A stretch of 64,000 bases of DNA from Natribaculum breve (lineage in GTDB: Archaea; Halobacteriota; Halobacteria; Halobacteriales; Natrialbaceae): the NCBI RefSeq assembly GCF_023008585.1, contig NZ_CP095390.1:2604001-2668000 (forward strand), written 5' to 3'. This document shows positions 9,401 through 18,294 of the stretch, in pieces. Every line of letters begins with the position of its first letter. The first letter of the stretch is position 1. A program made the translations under genes and the position numbers. The notes below the pieces were generated by a model that was given only the letters and a program-made list of their open reading frames with translations, was not told where the DNA came from and searched no databases.

Positions 9401-10124
9401 GTGTGCGCGCAAACACTACCTCGATCACGTGGTCGACGCGGTAGACGACCCGATCTCGAGAGGGGGAACGACGCCGAACGCACGCGCCGTCGGCAGGGTC
9501 TTCCACGCCGTCGCCGAGGAGGCGTTCTACCGCGAGTATCGAACCGACGAGCAGTGGCGCGAGGCCGCGGTGCGCCAGTTGACTGCTCGCGATCTCACCG
9601 ACGCTCGAGAGGCCGTCCTCGAGTGCGTCGACCGGTACTTCGTCGCGACCGCGCCGACGGTCGACGCGCCCGTCCACGAGTGGGAGCCGCTCGCGGCCGA
9701 ACTGCCGTTTGCGCTCGAGGACGTCCCCGGGATCGACGGCGACGTCGTCGGCTACGTCGACTCGGTCCGGCGGACGCCGGCGGGCGACCTCGTCGTCCTC
9801 GACTACAAGACGACGGCCGAGCGGATCGATCCGGAAGAGGCGGCCCAGTTGCGACTGTACCTGCGAGCCTGCGAGACGCTGTTCGACGAGCCGGTTGCCC
9901 GCGCGGGCTACGTCTACGTGGGCGAGAGCGGGCCCCACGTCGACCTGTTCGCTCGAGGCGACCTCCCGGCGTGGGCGTCGGTCCGCGAGACGCTCGCGGC
10001 GGTCGACGACCCCTCGTTCGCGGAGACGACGCCGGGAGATCACTGCCGGTTCTGCCCGCACCGGTCGCTGGGCTGTGCACCCGCGGAGTACGCGGTCGAC
10101 GAACAGGCAGTCGGAGACGACTGA
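6450..10124 (+). CDS. AddA-like UvrD-family helicase with C-terminal Fe-S nuclease
   Basis: This 1224-residue protein has a complete SF1A helicase: Q motif GNQRAAL, Walker A AGAGTGKTT (K52), motif II CDEFQDTD (D397), motif III GDKDQAIYGWRG, motif IV LNFRSKQE, motif V TVHQAKGLQFD near 736-748 and motif VI VALTRAENHLFL near 808. The C-terminal PD-(D/E)XK nuclease is intact, with VGYVD, LDYK (D1118, K1120) and a Q-x3-Y motif. Four cysteines (C985, C1199, C1202, C1209) fit the AddB/Cas4-type Fe-S cluster. I chose ATG 6450, which overlaps the previous gene by 8 bases; the frame is open further upstream but reads as antisense-like noise there. Likely role: resection of double-strand breaks with the two upstream proteins. 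Confidence 0.85.
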   Translation: MGDADATDDGVDGDAESGQTNEHPDGPKGNQRAALESRAACTSVDAGAGTGKTTTMLMRIERAIERGEVAPEDVLVLTFANEAAASIREAVSERLGPEDAAEIDVYTYHSLCHHLVREYAYYLGFSPEFDVVTERGRRRIVRRLLEDGDYEFADSSTRGDGSATDLADSLDRFIREMSQEDVDPETLTDRLPDVRTLEVLGEFVLWLEREAGENLSFDDEALRYFNREEHVEEARESLIDYGKLLTYCREKIAEAPDEFHDDAVVSDVRRYLGVLQTCVTNTLEALSLDEPTTKHLPRALFGNEIRRNATSTIEQTPFGRLKHYLEFLRLARHYTEVYADYRAYLERERIVDFDELVRTATRLLEDGGPDRAGNEGATANESVADEITNRWAQVYCDEFQDTDGTQFRLITQLTAGEDRPDLFAIGDKDQAIYGWRGTDREGLDRLAVTYDDHEAIELELNFRSKQEILDLTNHCAYGTQSSKTLREVGRTPGEYETADPPVRVGRIDGDEIEFSTPEQVATTVSRLLNGEFDDVPRRSLADVAVIVRTNRHAQAIADELRDRQIPYEVSGSARGEVRPGTQTVLSYLRVVVDPTADAHLRRVLAYRYRLSAADLERLQSHDGSLYDALATADPTGFDDPERLERARTHLEVLTTMRDVYPLAQFVRRFLEVTRLAWFLTSEERAELERVERFAETYDPGTVLGTLTTSFVDALERTLTGSETGYGRGTRSEACVDVMTVHQAKGLQFDTVLVPYLSDEEWCVETDYAERARYRLLEATLDDDVDSPLLADLASETVGEEWRVLHVALTRAENHLFLFGSSYDYEGGEGELATSTAEACLADEIEWRVAGERMDLWSSLTESFDRVRDRYPKTVADLTEEIAVAADVTPGTITYYGNYGERSVEPLATREAIETVHRLGRLLRDGTLLPAADAADHVDVRIPTGRSPSALSSDTVRFPVETLASAGDLPVAMRHSYSAMRTHEECARKHYLDHVVDAVDDPISRGGTTPNARAVGRVFHAVAEEAFYREYRTDEQWREAAVRQLTARDLTDAREAVLECVDRYFVATAPTVDAPVHEWEPLAAELPFALEDVPGIDGDVVGYVDSVRRTPAGDLVVLDYKTTAERIDPEEAAQLRLYLRACETLFDEPVARAGYVYVGESGPHVDLFARGDLPAWASVRETLAAVDDPSFAETTPGDHCRFCPHRSLGCAPAEYAVDEQAVGDD

Positions 10125-10170
10125 TAATGATGGGTGTGACTGGGTTCGACGCGCCCACACGACGGGTCGC
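10125..10170. repeat. Palindromic element, family C, partial copy
   Basis: The first 46 bases after the helicase stop codon (taatgatgggtgtgactggg onward, including cacgacgggtcgc) match one half of the full element at 39829-39908, read on its minus strand. The second half is missing. The TGA stop at 10122-10124 abuts the element, as in several other copies. Confidence 0.6.
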
Positions 10171-10205
10171 AGACGTTTTATCTCGTGGCGTCCGAACCGC
10201 CGACG

Positions 10206-10691
10206 ATGATCGAGGCGACGCTGTGTTTCGTCGTACGCGACGGTCGGGTGCTGTTGATCGAGAAGCGCCGCGGCCTCGGCGAGGGCTGGTACAACGGCCC
10301 CGGCGGCAAACTCGAGGGCGACGAGACGCCCCTGGAGTGTGCGATCAGGGAGGTCCGCGAGGAACTTGGCATCGACGTCGATCCCGCGAAGACGGAGAAA
10401 GCGGGCGAACTCACCTTCACGCTCGACGGCGACGGTCACACGTTCTGTCACGTCTACCGGACCGACGAGTTCGCGGGCGAGCCGACCGCCTCGCCGGAGG
10501 CGCGACCGGAGTGGTTCGGAATCGAGGACGTTCCGTACGACCGGATGTGGGACGACGACCGTCTGTGGCTGCCGGGCGTCCTCGAGGGCGACACCGTCGT
10601 CGGCGAGTTTCGCTTCGAGGGCGGCGAGCCGCTCGACGAGGCGACGTTCGTCGACCACGACCTCGAGTGGGGCGTCGAGTTCGCGGAGTAG
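10206..10691 (+). CDS. NUDIX hydrolase, MutT/NUDT1-like
   Basis: This 161-residue protein carries a perfect NUDIX box from G34 to I56 (G-x5-E-x7-REVREELGI, with E52 and E53 as metal ligands). Length and the tryptophan-rich middle (WFGIEDVPYDRMW) resemble NUDT1-type 8-oxo-dGTP/2-OH-dATP diphosphatases, so it may clean the nucleotide pool; substrate specificity is inferred. ATG 10206 is preferred over GTG 10185 because the TATA-like ttttat at 10176-10181 lies about 27 bases upstream. It is convergent with the quinone oxidoreductase gene, with a 9-base gap. Confidence 0.87.
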   Translation: MIEATLCFVVRDGRVLLIEKRRGLGEGWYNGPGGKLEGDETPLECAIREVREELGIDVDPAKTEKAGELTFTLDGDGHTFCHVYRTDEFAGEPTASPEARPEWFGIEDVPYDRMWDDDRLWLPGVLEGDTVVGEFRFEGGEPLDEATFVDHDLEWGVEFAE

Positions 10692-10700
10692 CGCCGCGGG

Positions 10701-11672
10701 TCAGGGCTGCAAGACGACCTTTCCGGAACTCTTCCGATCCTCGATGTACTGGTGGGCGTCTGCGGCCTCGGCCAGCGGGAACGACTCGCCGACGATCACC
10801 TCGAGGTCGCCCGACGCGAGTCCCTCCGTGAGGTCGGGGACGGCGTTCATCACCCTGTCGGGGTCGCGCTGGGCGGCCTGCCCGAGGTGGAAGCCGATTA
10901 CGCGTTTGTTCTCGAACAGCAGCCGGCGGTTGCTCACCTCGGCGGGGACGCCGCTGGCGACGCCGTAGGTGACGAGCCGACCGAAGTGCGCGAGGGCGTC
11001 GAGGCTGCGTTCGAAGACGTCGTCGCCGACGGACTCGAGGACGAGGTCGACGCCCTCGCCGTCGGTCTCCTCGTCGATCACGGCGGCGAAGTCCTCCTCG
11101 GTGTAGTCGATCGGGTGATCGCAACCCAGGTCGGCGGCCAGCTCGAGCTTTTCGGCGGAACTCGCCGTGCCGAACACCTCCGCACCCGCGCGGGAGGCGA
11201 GCTGGACGGCGGCCGTGCCGACCCCGCCCGCCGCGGCCTGGATCAGGACGCGCTCGCCCGCTTCCAGGTCGCCCCACTCGAACAGGCAGGCGTGAGCGGT
11301 GAGAAACTGGACGGGGAAGCCGGCGGCCTCCTCGAAGCTCATCGCCTCGGGGATCGGAAAGAGCGTCTGGGCGTCGGCGGTGACGTACTCGGCGTAGCCG
11401 CCGCCGGAGACCATCGCGACGACTGGGTCGCCGACCTCGAGGTCGACGCCCTCGCCCGCGGCATCGATCGTTCCCGCGGCTTCCATCCCGGGGACGTACG
11501 GCGGCTCCGGGCCGCCGGGATACTGGCCGCGTCGCTGCATGACGTCCGCGAAGTTGATGCCCGCCGCCTCGACGGCGATGCGGACTTCGCCGGGGCCGGG
11601 ATCGGGCTTCTCGCGGTCGACGGTCTGGAGAACGTCGCTGTCGCCGAACTCGGTGACTTCGATCGCTTGCAT
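10701..11672 (-). CDS. Quinone oxidoreductase-like MDR-family NAD(P)H dehydrogenase
   Basis: The 323-residue protein is a zinc-free medium-chain dehydrogenase/reductase. It has a GroES-like N-terminal half and a Rossmann half with the cofactor loop AAAGGVG (146-152). The Cys ligands of the structural zinc of alcohol dehydrogenases are absent, which points to the quinone oxidoreductase (Qor/zeta-crystallin) subfamily. The C terminus HQYIEDRKSSGKVVL is typical of that group. It would reduce quinones or enones with NADPH in the cytoplasm. It stands alone, divergent from proS. Confidence 0.88.
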   Translation of the reverse strand: MQAIEVTEFGDSDVLQTVDREKPDPGPGEVRIAVEAAGINFADVMQRRGQYPGGPEPPYVPGMEAAGTIDAAGEGVDLEVGDPVVAMVSGGGYAEYVTADAQTLFPIPEAMSFEEAAGFPVQFLTAHACLFEWGDLEAGERVLIQAAAGGVGTAAVQLASRAGAEVFGTASSAEKLELAADLGCDHPIDYTEEDFAAVIDEETDGEGVDLVLESVGDDVFERSLDALAHFGRLVTYGVASGVPAEVSNRRLLFENKRVIGFHLGQAAQRDPDRVMNAVPDLTEGLASGDLEVIVGESFPLAEAADAHQYIEDRKSSGKVVLQP

Positions 11673-11809
11673 CGTTAGCCTAGTCGTCGGCGAGCCACCT
11701 AAAGGCGCGAGAACCGGAGGAAACCGTGGCGGCGTTTCCGCCGGGCGCGCGTGTGACTCGTCGCCTTACCTTCGCATCGTTTAAGCCTGCGCTGACTGAG
11801 TGTCGAGGT

Positions 11810-13297
11810 ATGAGCGAAGAGAGTCAGGAGCTCGGCATCACCGAGTCGAAGTCACACAGACCCGGCGAGTGGTACGCCGAAGTGGTCCAGAAGGCGGGGC
11901 TGGCCGACTACGCCCCCATGGGCGGGTTCATCGTCACGAAACCCCGCGGCTACGCGCTGTGGGAGCGCATCCAGGAGGCGCTGGACGGCTGGTTCAAAGA
12001 GACCGGGGTCCAGAACACCTACTTCCCGATGTTCATCCCCGAGTCGTTCCTGGAGCGCGAGAAGGACATCGTCGAGGGGTTCGACCCCGAGGTGGCCTGG
12101 GTCACCCAGGGCGGTCACGACGAACTCGAGGAACGCCTCGCCGTGCGACCGACCAGCGAGTCGATCATCGCCCCCTTCATGGCTCAGTGGACTCGCAGCC
12201 ACCGCGATCTGCCCCTGCGGCTGAACCAGTGGTGTTCGGTCGTGCGGTGGGAGGCCACCGAGACGAAGCCGTTCTTCCGCACCAAGGAGTTCCTCTGGCA
12301 GGAGGGCCACACGGCCCACGCGACCAGCGAGGAGGCCTGGGAGGAGGTCTGGACCCGCCTCGGCCAGTACGAACGGGTCTACGAGGACGTCCTGGCGATC
12401 CCGGTCCTGCGGGGCAAAAAGCCCGAACACGACAAGTTCCCCGGCGCGGACATGACGACGACCGTCGAGGCGCTGATGCCCGACGGCAAGTCCGTCCAGG
12501 GGGCGACCAGTCACAACCTCGGCCAGAGCTTCGCCGAGGCGTTCGACATCACGTTCGTCGACGAGGACGAGGAGGAACGCACCGCCTACACCACCTCGTG
12601 GGGGCTGTCCTGGCGTGCGCTCGGGGCGCTCATCATGACCCACTCGGACGACCAGGGGCTCGTCTTGCCCCCGACGGTCGCACCCACGCAGGTCGTCATC
12701 GTCCCGATCTGGCAGGAAGACACCAAAGAGAAGGTCCTGCAGTACTCCGCGGAGGTCGCGGCGGAACTCGAGGACGCCGGCGTTCGCGTCGAACTCGACG
12801 ACCGCGACGAGCGCAATCCTGGCTTCAAGTTCAACGAACACGAACTCAACGGGGTCCCCCTCCGGATCGAGATCGGCCCCAACGAGGTCGACGACGAGGA
12901 GGTCACGCTCGTCCACCGGCCCGACAACGAGAACGTCGTCGAGGATCGTGCCGGAATCGTCGAGACGGTCGACGATCACCTCGAGACGATCTACGACAAA
13001 CTCTACGACGCAGCCGAAAAGCGCCTCGAGGAGAACGTCCGGGAAGCGGACAGCCCCGAGGAGATCATGGGGACGATCGGCAAACACGGCGGCTACGTCC
13101 AGACCGCGTGGTGTGGTGACGAGGCCTGCGAGGAGGCGATCAAAGAGAAGGTCGCCGCCGAAATCGTCATGCAACCGCTCGCGGAAGAGGGCGGTGCGAG
13201 CGCCGGCGAGCCGAAAGCGCCCGAAGACGACGACGCCGAGTGTGCCGTCTGTGGCGACCCGGCGGACCAGATCGCGTACTTCGCGAGGTCCTACTGA
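11810..13297 (+). CDS. proS: Prolyl-tRNA synthetase, archaeal/eukaryal type
   Basis: This 495-residue class IIa synthetase charges tRNA-Pro. Class II motif 2 appears in the RTKEFLWQEGHTAH region, and VRPTSESIIAPF precedes it. The anticodon-binding domain follows from about residue 295. The C-terminal zinc-type domain has two Cys pairs (CGDEAC and CAVC), and the protein ends in ARSY, as is usual for the archaeal form without the bacterial editing insert. ATG 11810 was chosen because the TATA-like gtttaagc at 11779-11786 is 27 bases upstream. The frame stays open back to 11726, but that stretch is not protein-like. Monocistronic. Confidence 0.95.
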   Translation: MSEESQELGITESKSHRPGEWYAEVVQKAGLADYAPMGGFIVTKPRGYALWERIQEALDGWFKETGVQNTYFPMFIPESFLEREKDIVEGFDPEVAWVTQGGHDELEERLAVRPTSESIIAPFMAQWTRSHRDLPLRLNQWCSVVRWEATETKPFFRTKEFLWQEGHTAHATSEEAWEEVWTRLGQYERVYEDVLAIPVLRGKKPEHDKFPGADMTTTVEALMPDGKSVQGATSHNLGQSFAEAFDITFVDEDEEERTAYTTSWGLSWRALGALIMTHSDDQGLVLPPTVAPTQVVIVPIWQEDTKEKVLQYSAEVAAELEDAGVRVELDDRDERNPGFKFNEHELNGVPLRIEIGPNEVDDEEVTLVHRPDNENVVEDRAGIVETVDDHLETIYDKLYDAAEKRLEENVREADSPEEIMGTIGKHGGYVQTAWCGDEACEEAIKEKVAAEIVMQPLAEEGGASAGEPKAPEDDDAECAVCGDPADQIAYFARSY

Positions 13298-13322
13298 CCG
13301 GACACTCGATCGTCGTCGGCGA

Positions 13323-13342
13323 CGATTCCGGTTACGGAATCG
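13323..13342 (+). terminator. Stem-loop after proS
   Basis: A perfect 8-base stem, cgattccg and cggaatcg, with the loop gtta, begins 26 bases after the proS stop. It is a candidate transcript end. No strong T-run follows at once, although cctaattgttt occurs about 30 bases later. Confidence 0.4.
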
Positions 13343-13730
13343 ACAGATAGCGGTCGATTCGGGTGCGAACCTAATTGTTTAGCCACACGCTCCTTGACGG
13401 TTCGGGTAGCGATTACGAGTGTAGCGTCTCGAGTCCGGAACTGCCCGTAGCCGGTGGGGCGCTACGGTGCCTCTGACACTTTTCGAATCCGCCAGTCGAG
13501 ACGCGAAGCGTCGGCGGTGGCCGTTCGCGCCGACGAGTGGTAGACGCGATCGACCCGTGGCTCGGTTCTCGAACGGCAGCGACGGCGAGAGCGGTTTTGT
13601 GTGCGGTTGGCTACCAGACTATAACGGTAGAAGATGAAGATATATGTGGTATTATGGCCCTAGTATGGATATATAATACACTTAGTCATTATGGGGTAGG
13701 TTCTTATTTCAGTCGTGTGCACTGTTCCCT
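13343..13730 (+). promoter_or_regulatory. Long intergenic region with the gltB promoter
   Basis: This stretch has no gene. Its last 120 bases are AT-rich, with tatatgtggtattatgg and tggatatataatacac as possible regulator or basal-factor sites. The box ttcttatttc at 13701-13710 lies about 27 bases before the gltB ATG and fits a leaderless start. The size of the upstream region suggests regulated expression, for example by nitrogen supply; this is inference. Confidence 0.5.
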
Positions 13731-16700
13731 ATGTCACAGCCACACGAAGAGCGGTTCGCCCAGCGTCGAGCGGGTCTCGCCGACCCGGCAGACGCGCGCT
13801 CTAACTGCGGCGTCGGCGTCGTCATGGACCTCGACGGCAGGGGAGGCCACGACGTCGTCGCCGACGGACTCGAGTTACTCGTCAACCTCGAACACCGCGG
13901 CACCACCGGCGCGGAGAAGAACACCGGCGACGGTGCTGGGATCGTCCTCCAGCGGCCGGACGAGTTCTTCCGTGCCGTCGTCGACGCCGACCTCCCCGAG
14001 ACCTACGCGGTCGGCTCTCTTTTCTTCCCGCAGGACGACGACGCTCGCGAGGCCCTCGCCGGAATCGTCGAGGAAGTCCTCGAGTCGTACGACCTCGAGG
14101 TGCTGGCCTGGCGAGACGTGCCGACGGACGACGACGGGCTCGGGAAGACGGCACTCGAGTCCGAACCCGACGTGTGGCAGTGTTTCGTCGCACCCGAACG
14201 CGAGCACTCCGACGAGGAGTTCGACCGCACGCTCTACGTCGCCCGCCGCGCACTCGAGAACGAGATCGAAGACGCCGACGTCGACGGTGCCGATCGCTTC
14301 TACGTCTGCTCGCTCGACTCGAAGACGGTCGTCTACAAGGGACTGCTCAAAGGCGAGCAGGTCCCCGCCTACTACCCCGATCTGACCGACGAGCGCGTCG
14401 AGTCGACGTTCGTCATGGTCCACGAACGGTTCTCGACGAACACGCTCGGCGCGTGGCACCTCGCTCACCCCTACCGGAACGTCGTCCACAACGGCGAGTT
14501 CAACACCATCCAGGGCAACATCAACTGGATGCGGGCCCGCGAGACCGACCTCGAGAGCGACGTGCTCTCCGATCTCGAGGCGATCAAGCCGATCATCGAC
14601 GATCCGGACCAGTCGGACACCGCGAGCGTCGACAACGCGCTCGAACTCCTGTTGCAGGACGGCCGGGACCTCGCTCACGCGCTACGCATGCTGGTTCCCG
14701 AGGCGTGGCGGGACGACGACTCGATGTCCCAGGAGCGAAAGGACTTCTACGACTTCCACGCCTCGCTCGTCGAACCCTGGGACGGGCCCGCGCTCGTCGC
14801 CGCGACCGACGGCGAACGCGTCGGGGCCGTCCTCGACCGCAACGGCCTGCGACCCTGCCGGTACGAGGTGACCACCGACGACCGACTCGTGATGGCAAGC
14901 GAGGCCGGCGCACTCGAGCACGCCCCCGAGGAGGTCGAAGAGCGCGGTCGCCTCCAGCCCGGACAGCTCTTTCTCGCCGACCCGAACGAGGGGCGCGTGA
15001 TCCCCGACGAGGAGATCTTCGCGGACCTCGTCGACGACCGCTACGGGGAGTGGGTCGAGCGCGAACAGGTGCGACTCGGCGAACTCGTGGCGACGGGCGA
15101 ACGCACGCCACAGCAGCCCGTCTCGGGGCTGCGAGAACGCCAGGCCGCCTTCGGCTACACCCACGACGAACTCGAGAACCTCATCGAACCGATGGTCCAG
15201 AAGGGCAAGGACCCGGTCGGCTCGATGGGCGACGACACGCCCCTGTCGGTGCTGACGGAGTTCAACCGGCCGCTGTTTTCGTACTTCAAACAGCTGTTCG
15301 CCCAGGTGACGAACCCGCCGCTCGACTACATCCGCGAGGAACTCGTCACCAGCCTCGAGTCGCGACTCGGCTTCCAGCGCAACTTGCTCGACGAGTCGCC
15401 CGAACACGCCCGCCAGCTCGTCCTCGACTCGCCGATCCTGACCGACGCCGAACTCGAGGCGATCCGCGAGTGCGAGGCGAACGAGATCACCGCCGAGACG
15501 GTCGACGTTACGTACGAGCCGGAACGCGAGGAGCCCGGTGCGGACCTTCGGGACGCGCTCGAGCGCGTCCGGGAAGACGCCGCGGCGGCCATCGAGGACG
15601 GCCACGACGTCGTGATCCTCTCGGATCGCGGCGTCGACGAAGACCGCGTGGCGATCCCGAGCCTGCTCGCGACGGGCGCGGTCCACCACCACCTCGTGCG
15701 CAACGGGCTTCGCAACCACGCCGGACTCGTCGTCGAGTCGGCCGACCCGCGGACCGTCCACCACTTCGCGACGCTGATCGGGTACGGTGCGGGCGCGGTC
15801 AACCCCTACCTCGCCTACCAGACCATCGAGGACGTTACGGCCGGTCCGGACGGCGCAGACGTCGAGGTCGCCATCGACGCCTACGTCGGCGCGGTCGAGG
15901 ACGGCCTGCTCAAGACGATGGCGAAGATGGGTATCTCGACCGTAGAGAGCTACCAGGGAGCCCAGATCTTCGAGGCGGTCGGCCTCGACTCCGACCTCGT
16001 CTCCGAGTACTTCGAGGGCACCGAAAATCGCACCGAGGGCATCGGCCTCGCCGAGATCGAAGCCGACGTCCGCGAACGCCACGCCGTCGCCTTCGGCACC
16101 GAGGAGTCCGAACTCGAGCGCCACGGCGAGTTCGAACACCGCTCTGGCGGCGTCCACCACCAGTGGAACCCCCAGACCGTCGGTGCGCTCCAGCAGTCGG
16201 TGCGCTCGAACGACTACGAGCGCTACCAGGAGTTCGCCGAGATGATCAACGAGCAGAGCCAGAACCTCCAGACGCTTCGGGGCTTGCTCGAGTTCGACTC
16301 CGACCGCGACCCCGTTCCACTCGAGGAGGTCGAACCGATCGAGGAGATCGTCGAGCGATTCTCGACGGCGGCGATGAGCCTCGGATCGCTCTCGCCGGAG
16401 GCCCACGAGAACAACTCGATCGCGATGAACCGACTCGGCGGCAAGAGCAATTCGGGCGAGGGCGGCGAGCCACCCGAGCGCTTCGGGACCGAGCGCGAGT
16501 GCAACGTCAAGCAGGTCGCCTCGGGCCGCTTCGGCGTCACCTCGACGTACCTCTCGAGCGCCGACGAACTGCAGATCAAGATGGCCCAGGGGTCGAAGCC
16601 GGGTGAGGGCGGCCACCTGCCCGGCCAGAAAGTCAACGAGATGATCGCCCACGTGCGCAAATCGACGCCGGGTGTCGGGCTGATCTCGCCGCCGCCGTTG

Positions 16701-18281
16701 CACGACATCTACTCGATCGAGGACCTGAAACAGCTCATCCACGACCTGAAGGCCGCAAACGAGGACGCGGACGTAAACGTCAAGCTCGTCAGCGAGGCGG
16801 GTATCGGCACTATCGCCGCGGGCGTCGCGAAGGCCAACGCCGACGTTGTCCACATCTCCGGCCACTCCGGCGGCACCGGCGCGTCCCCTCGAACCTCGAT
16901 CAAGAACGCCGGCCTCCCGTGGGAACTCGGCCTGGCGGAGGCAAACCAGATGCTCCGCGCGACCGGCCTGCGCGACCGCATCCGCGTCTCGACCGACGGC
17001 GGACTGAAGACCGGCCGCGACGTCGCCGTCGCCGCCTTGCTGGGTGCCGAGGAGTACGTCTTCGGTACCGCCAGCCTCGTCACCTCCGGCTGCGTGATGG
17101 CCCGGCAGTGTCACAAGAACACCTGCCCGGTCGGCGTCGCCACCCAGCGCGAGGACCTCCGCAAGCGCTTCCCCGGCGAACCCGAGCACGTCATCAACTA
17201 CATGACGTTCATCGCCCAGGAACTGCGCGAGCTCATGGCCGAACTCGGCTTCCGCAGTCTCGAGGAGATGATCGGCCGCGTCGACGTCCTGGCACAGCGC
17301 GAGGACGTCGACCACCCCAAGGCCCGCACCGTCGACCTCTCGGCCGTCCTCGCCGAACCAGACGGCGACGTCCGCACGAAGGTCCGCGAGCAGGACCACG
17401 AGATCGACGACCAGCTCGACCGGGAGCTGATCGACGCCGCAGCCGACGCCCTCGAGACCCAGCAGCCCGTGACGCTCGCGACCGACGTCTCCAACGTCGA
17501 CCGCGCCGTCGGCGCGATGCTCTCGAACCGGGTGACGAGCCGCTACGGCGAACCCGGGCTCCCCGAGGACACGATCACCGTCGACGCAGAGGGGATCGCC
17601 GGCCAGAGCTTCGGCGCGTTCCTCGCGAGTGGTGTCTCCCTGCACCTCGAGGGCGTCGCGAACGACTACGTCGGGAAGGGACTCTCGGGCGGCAAGGTGA
17701 CGGTTCGAACGCCCGAATCGGCGGCCTACGACCCGACCGAGAACGTCGCCATCGGCAACGTCGCTCTCTACGGCGCGACCGGCGGCGAACTGTACGTCAA
17801 CGGCGTCGCCGGCGAGCGCTTCGCCGTCCGCAACTCCGGCGCGAAAGCGGTCGTCGAGGGCGTCGGCGACCACGGCTGTGAGTACATGACCGGCGGCGTC
17901 GTCGCCGTCCTCGGCGAGACCGGCACGAACTTCGCCGCGGGAATGTCCGGCGGCGTCGCCTACGTCTACGACGTCGACGGCGACTTCGCCGAGCGGGCGA
18001 ACACCGGTATGGTCTCGCTGTACGACGAACTCGACGACCGCGACGAGGCGATGCTCCGACGGCTCGTCGAGAACCACGTCGCCTACACCGGCAGCGAGCG
18101 CGGCCGGGCGCTGCTCGAGAACTGGGAGAGCGTCCTCGAGTCGTTCGTGAAGGTGATGCCAGACGCCTACTACGAGGCGATCACCGAGGATGGCCGCGAC
18201 GACGTCCGCGAAACGCTCCCCGAGACGCCCGAACCGAGCGTCGAAGTCGGGACCGCGGGGTACGCCACGGGCGACGACTGA
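13731..18281 (+). CDS. gltB: Glutamate synthase large subunit (GOGAT)
   Basis: At 1516 residues this is a full-length glutamate synthase alpha chain. It begins with a class II glutamine amidotransferase domain whose nucleophile is Cys26 (SNCGVGV), implying removal of a 25-residue propeptide. The central and FMN-binding barrel domains follow, with the 3Fe-4S cysteines C1121, C1127 and C1132, and then the C-terminal GXGXG beta-helix. It converts glutamine and 2-oxoglutarate to two glutamates. No gltD small subunit is adjacent, so electrons may come from ferredoxin, or gltD may lie elsewhere. Its promoter lies in the long AT-rich region upstream. Confidence 0.95.
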   Translation: MSQPHEERFAQRRAGLADPADARSNCGVGVVMDLDGRGGHDVVADGLELLVNLEHRGTTGAEKNTGDGAGIVLQRPDEFFRAVVDADLPETYAVGSLFFPQDDDAREALAGIVEEVLESYDLEVLAWRDVPTDDDGLGKTALESEPDVWQCFVAPEREHSDEEFDRTLYVARRALENEIEDADVDGADRFYVCSLDSKTVVYKGLLKGEQVPAYYPDLTDERVESTFVMVHERFSTNTLGAWHLAHPYRNVVHNGEFNTIQGNINWMRARETDLESDVLSDLEAIKPIIDDPDQSDTASVDNALELLLQDGRDLAHALRMLVPEAWRDDDSMSQERKDFYDFHASLVEPWDGPALVAATDGERVGAVLDRNGLRPCRYEVTTDDRLVMASEAGALEHAPEEVEERGRLQPGQLFLADPNEGRVIPDEEIFADLVDDRYGEWVEREQVRLGELVATGERTPQQPVSGLRERQAAFGYTHDELENLIEPMVQKGKDPVGSMGDDTPLSVLTEFNRPLFSYFKQLFAQVTNPPLDYIREELVTSLESRLGFQRNLLDESPEHARQLVLDSPILTDAELEAIRECEANEITAETVDVTYEPEREEPGADLRDALERVREDAAAAIEDGHDVVILSDRGVDEDRVAIPSLLATGAVHHHLVRNGLRNHAGLVVESADPRTVHHFATLIGYGAGAVNPYLAYQTIEDVTAGPDGADVEVAIDAYVGAVEDGLLKTMAKMGISTVESYQGAQIFEAVGLDSDLVSEYFEGTENRTEGIGLAEIEADVRERHAVAFGTEESELERHGEFEHRSGGVHHQWNPQTVGALQQSVRSNDYERYQEFAEMINEQSQNLQTLRGLLEFDSDRDPVPLEEVEPIEEIVERFSTAAMSLGSLSPEAHENNSIAMNRLGGKSNSGEGGEPPERFGTERECNVKQVASGRFGVTSTYLSSADELQIKMAQGSKPGEGGHLPGQKVNEMIAHVRKSTPGVGLISPPPLHDIYSIEDLKQLIHDLKAANEDADVNVKLVSEAGIGTIAAGVAKANADVVHISGHSGGTGASPRTSIKNAGLPWELGLAEANQMLRATGLRDRIRVSTDGGLKTGRDVAVAALLGAEEYVFGTASLVTSGCVMARQCHKNTCPVGVATQREDLRKRFPGEPEHVINYMTFIAQELRELMAELGFRSLEEMIGRVDVLAQREDVDHPKARTVDLSAVLAEPDGDVRTKVREQDHEIDDQLDRELIDAAADALETQQPVTLATDVSNVDRAVGAMLSNRVTSRYGEPGLPEDTITVDAEGIAGQSFGAFLASGVSLHLEGVANDYVGKGLSGGKVTVRTPESAAYDPTENVAIGNVALYGATGGELYVNGVAGERFAVRNSGAKAVVEGVGDHGCEYMTGGVVAVLGETGTNFAAGMSGGVAYVYDVDGDFAERANTGMVSLYDELDDRDEAMLRRLVENHVAYTGSERGRALLENWESVLESFVKVMPDAYYEAITEDGRDDVRETLPETPEPSVEVGTAGYATGDD

Positions 18282-18294
18282 CGTCGGTCGTCGA

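Noticed and set aside
11726-11809. N-terminal extension of prolyl-tRNA synthetase
   Set aside because: It includes the promoter of proS (gtttaagc) and reads as basic noise, unlike family members.
13450-13500. tRNA-like TTCGAATCC element near 13480
   Set aside because: No paired stems of a cloverleaf could be found around it.
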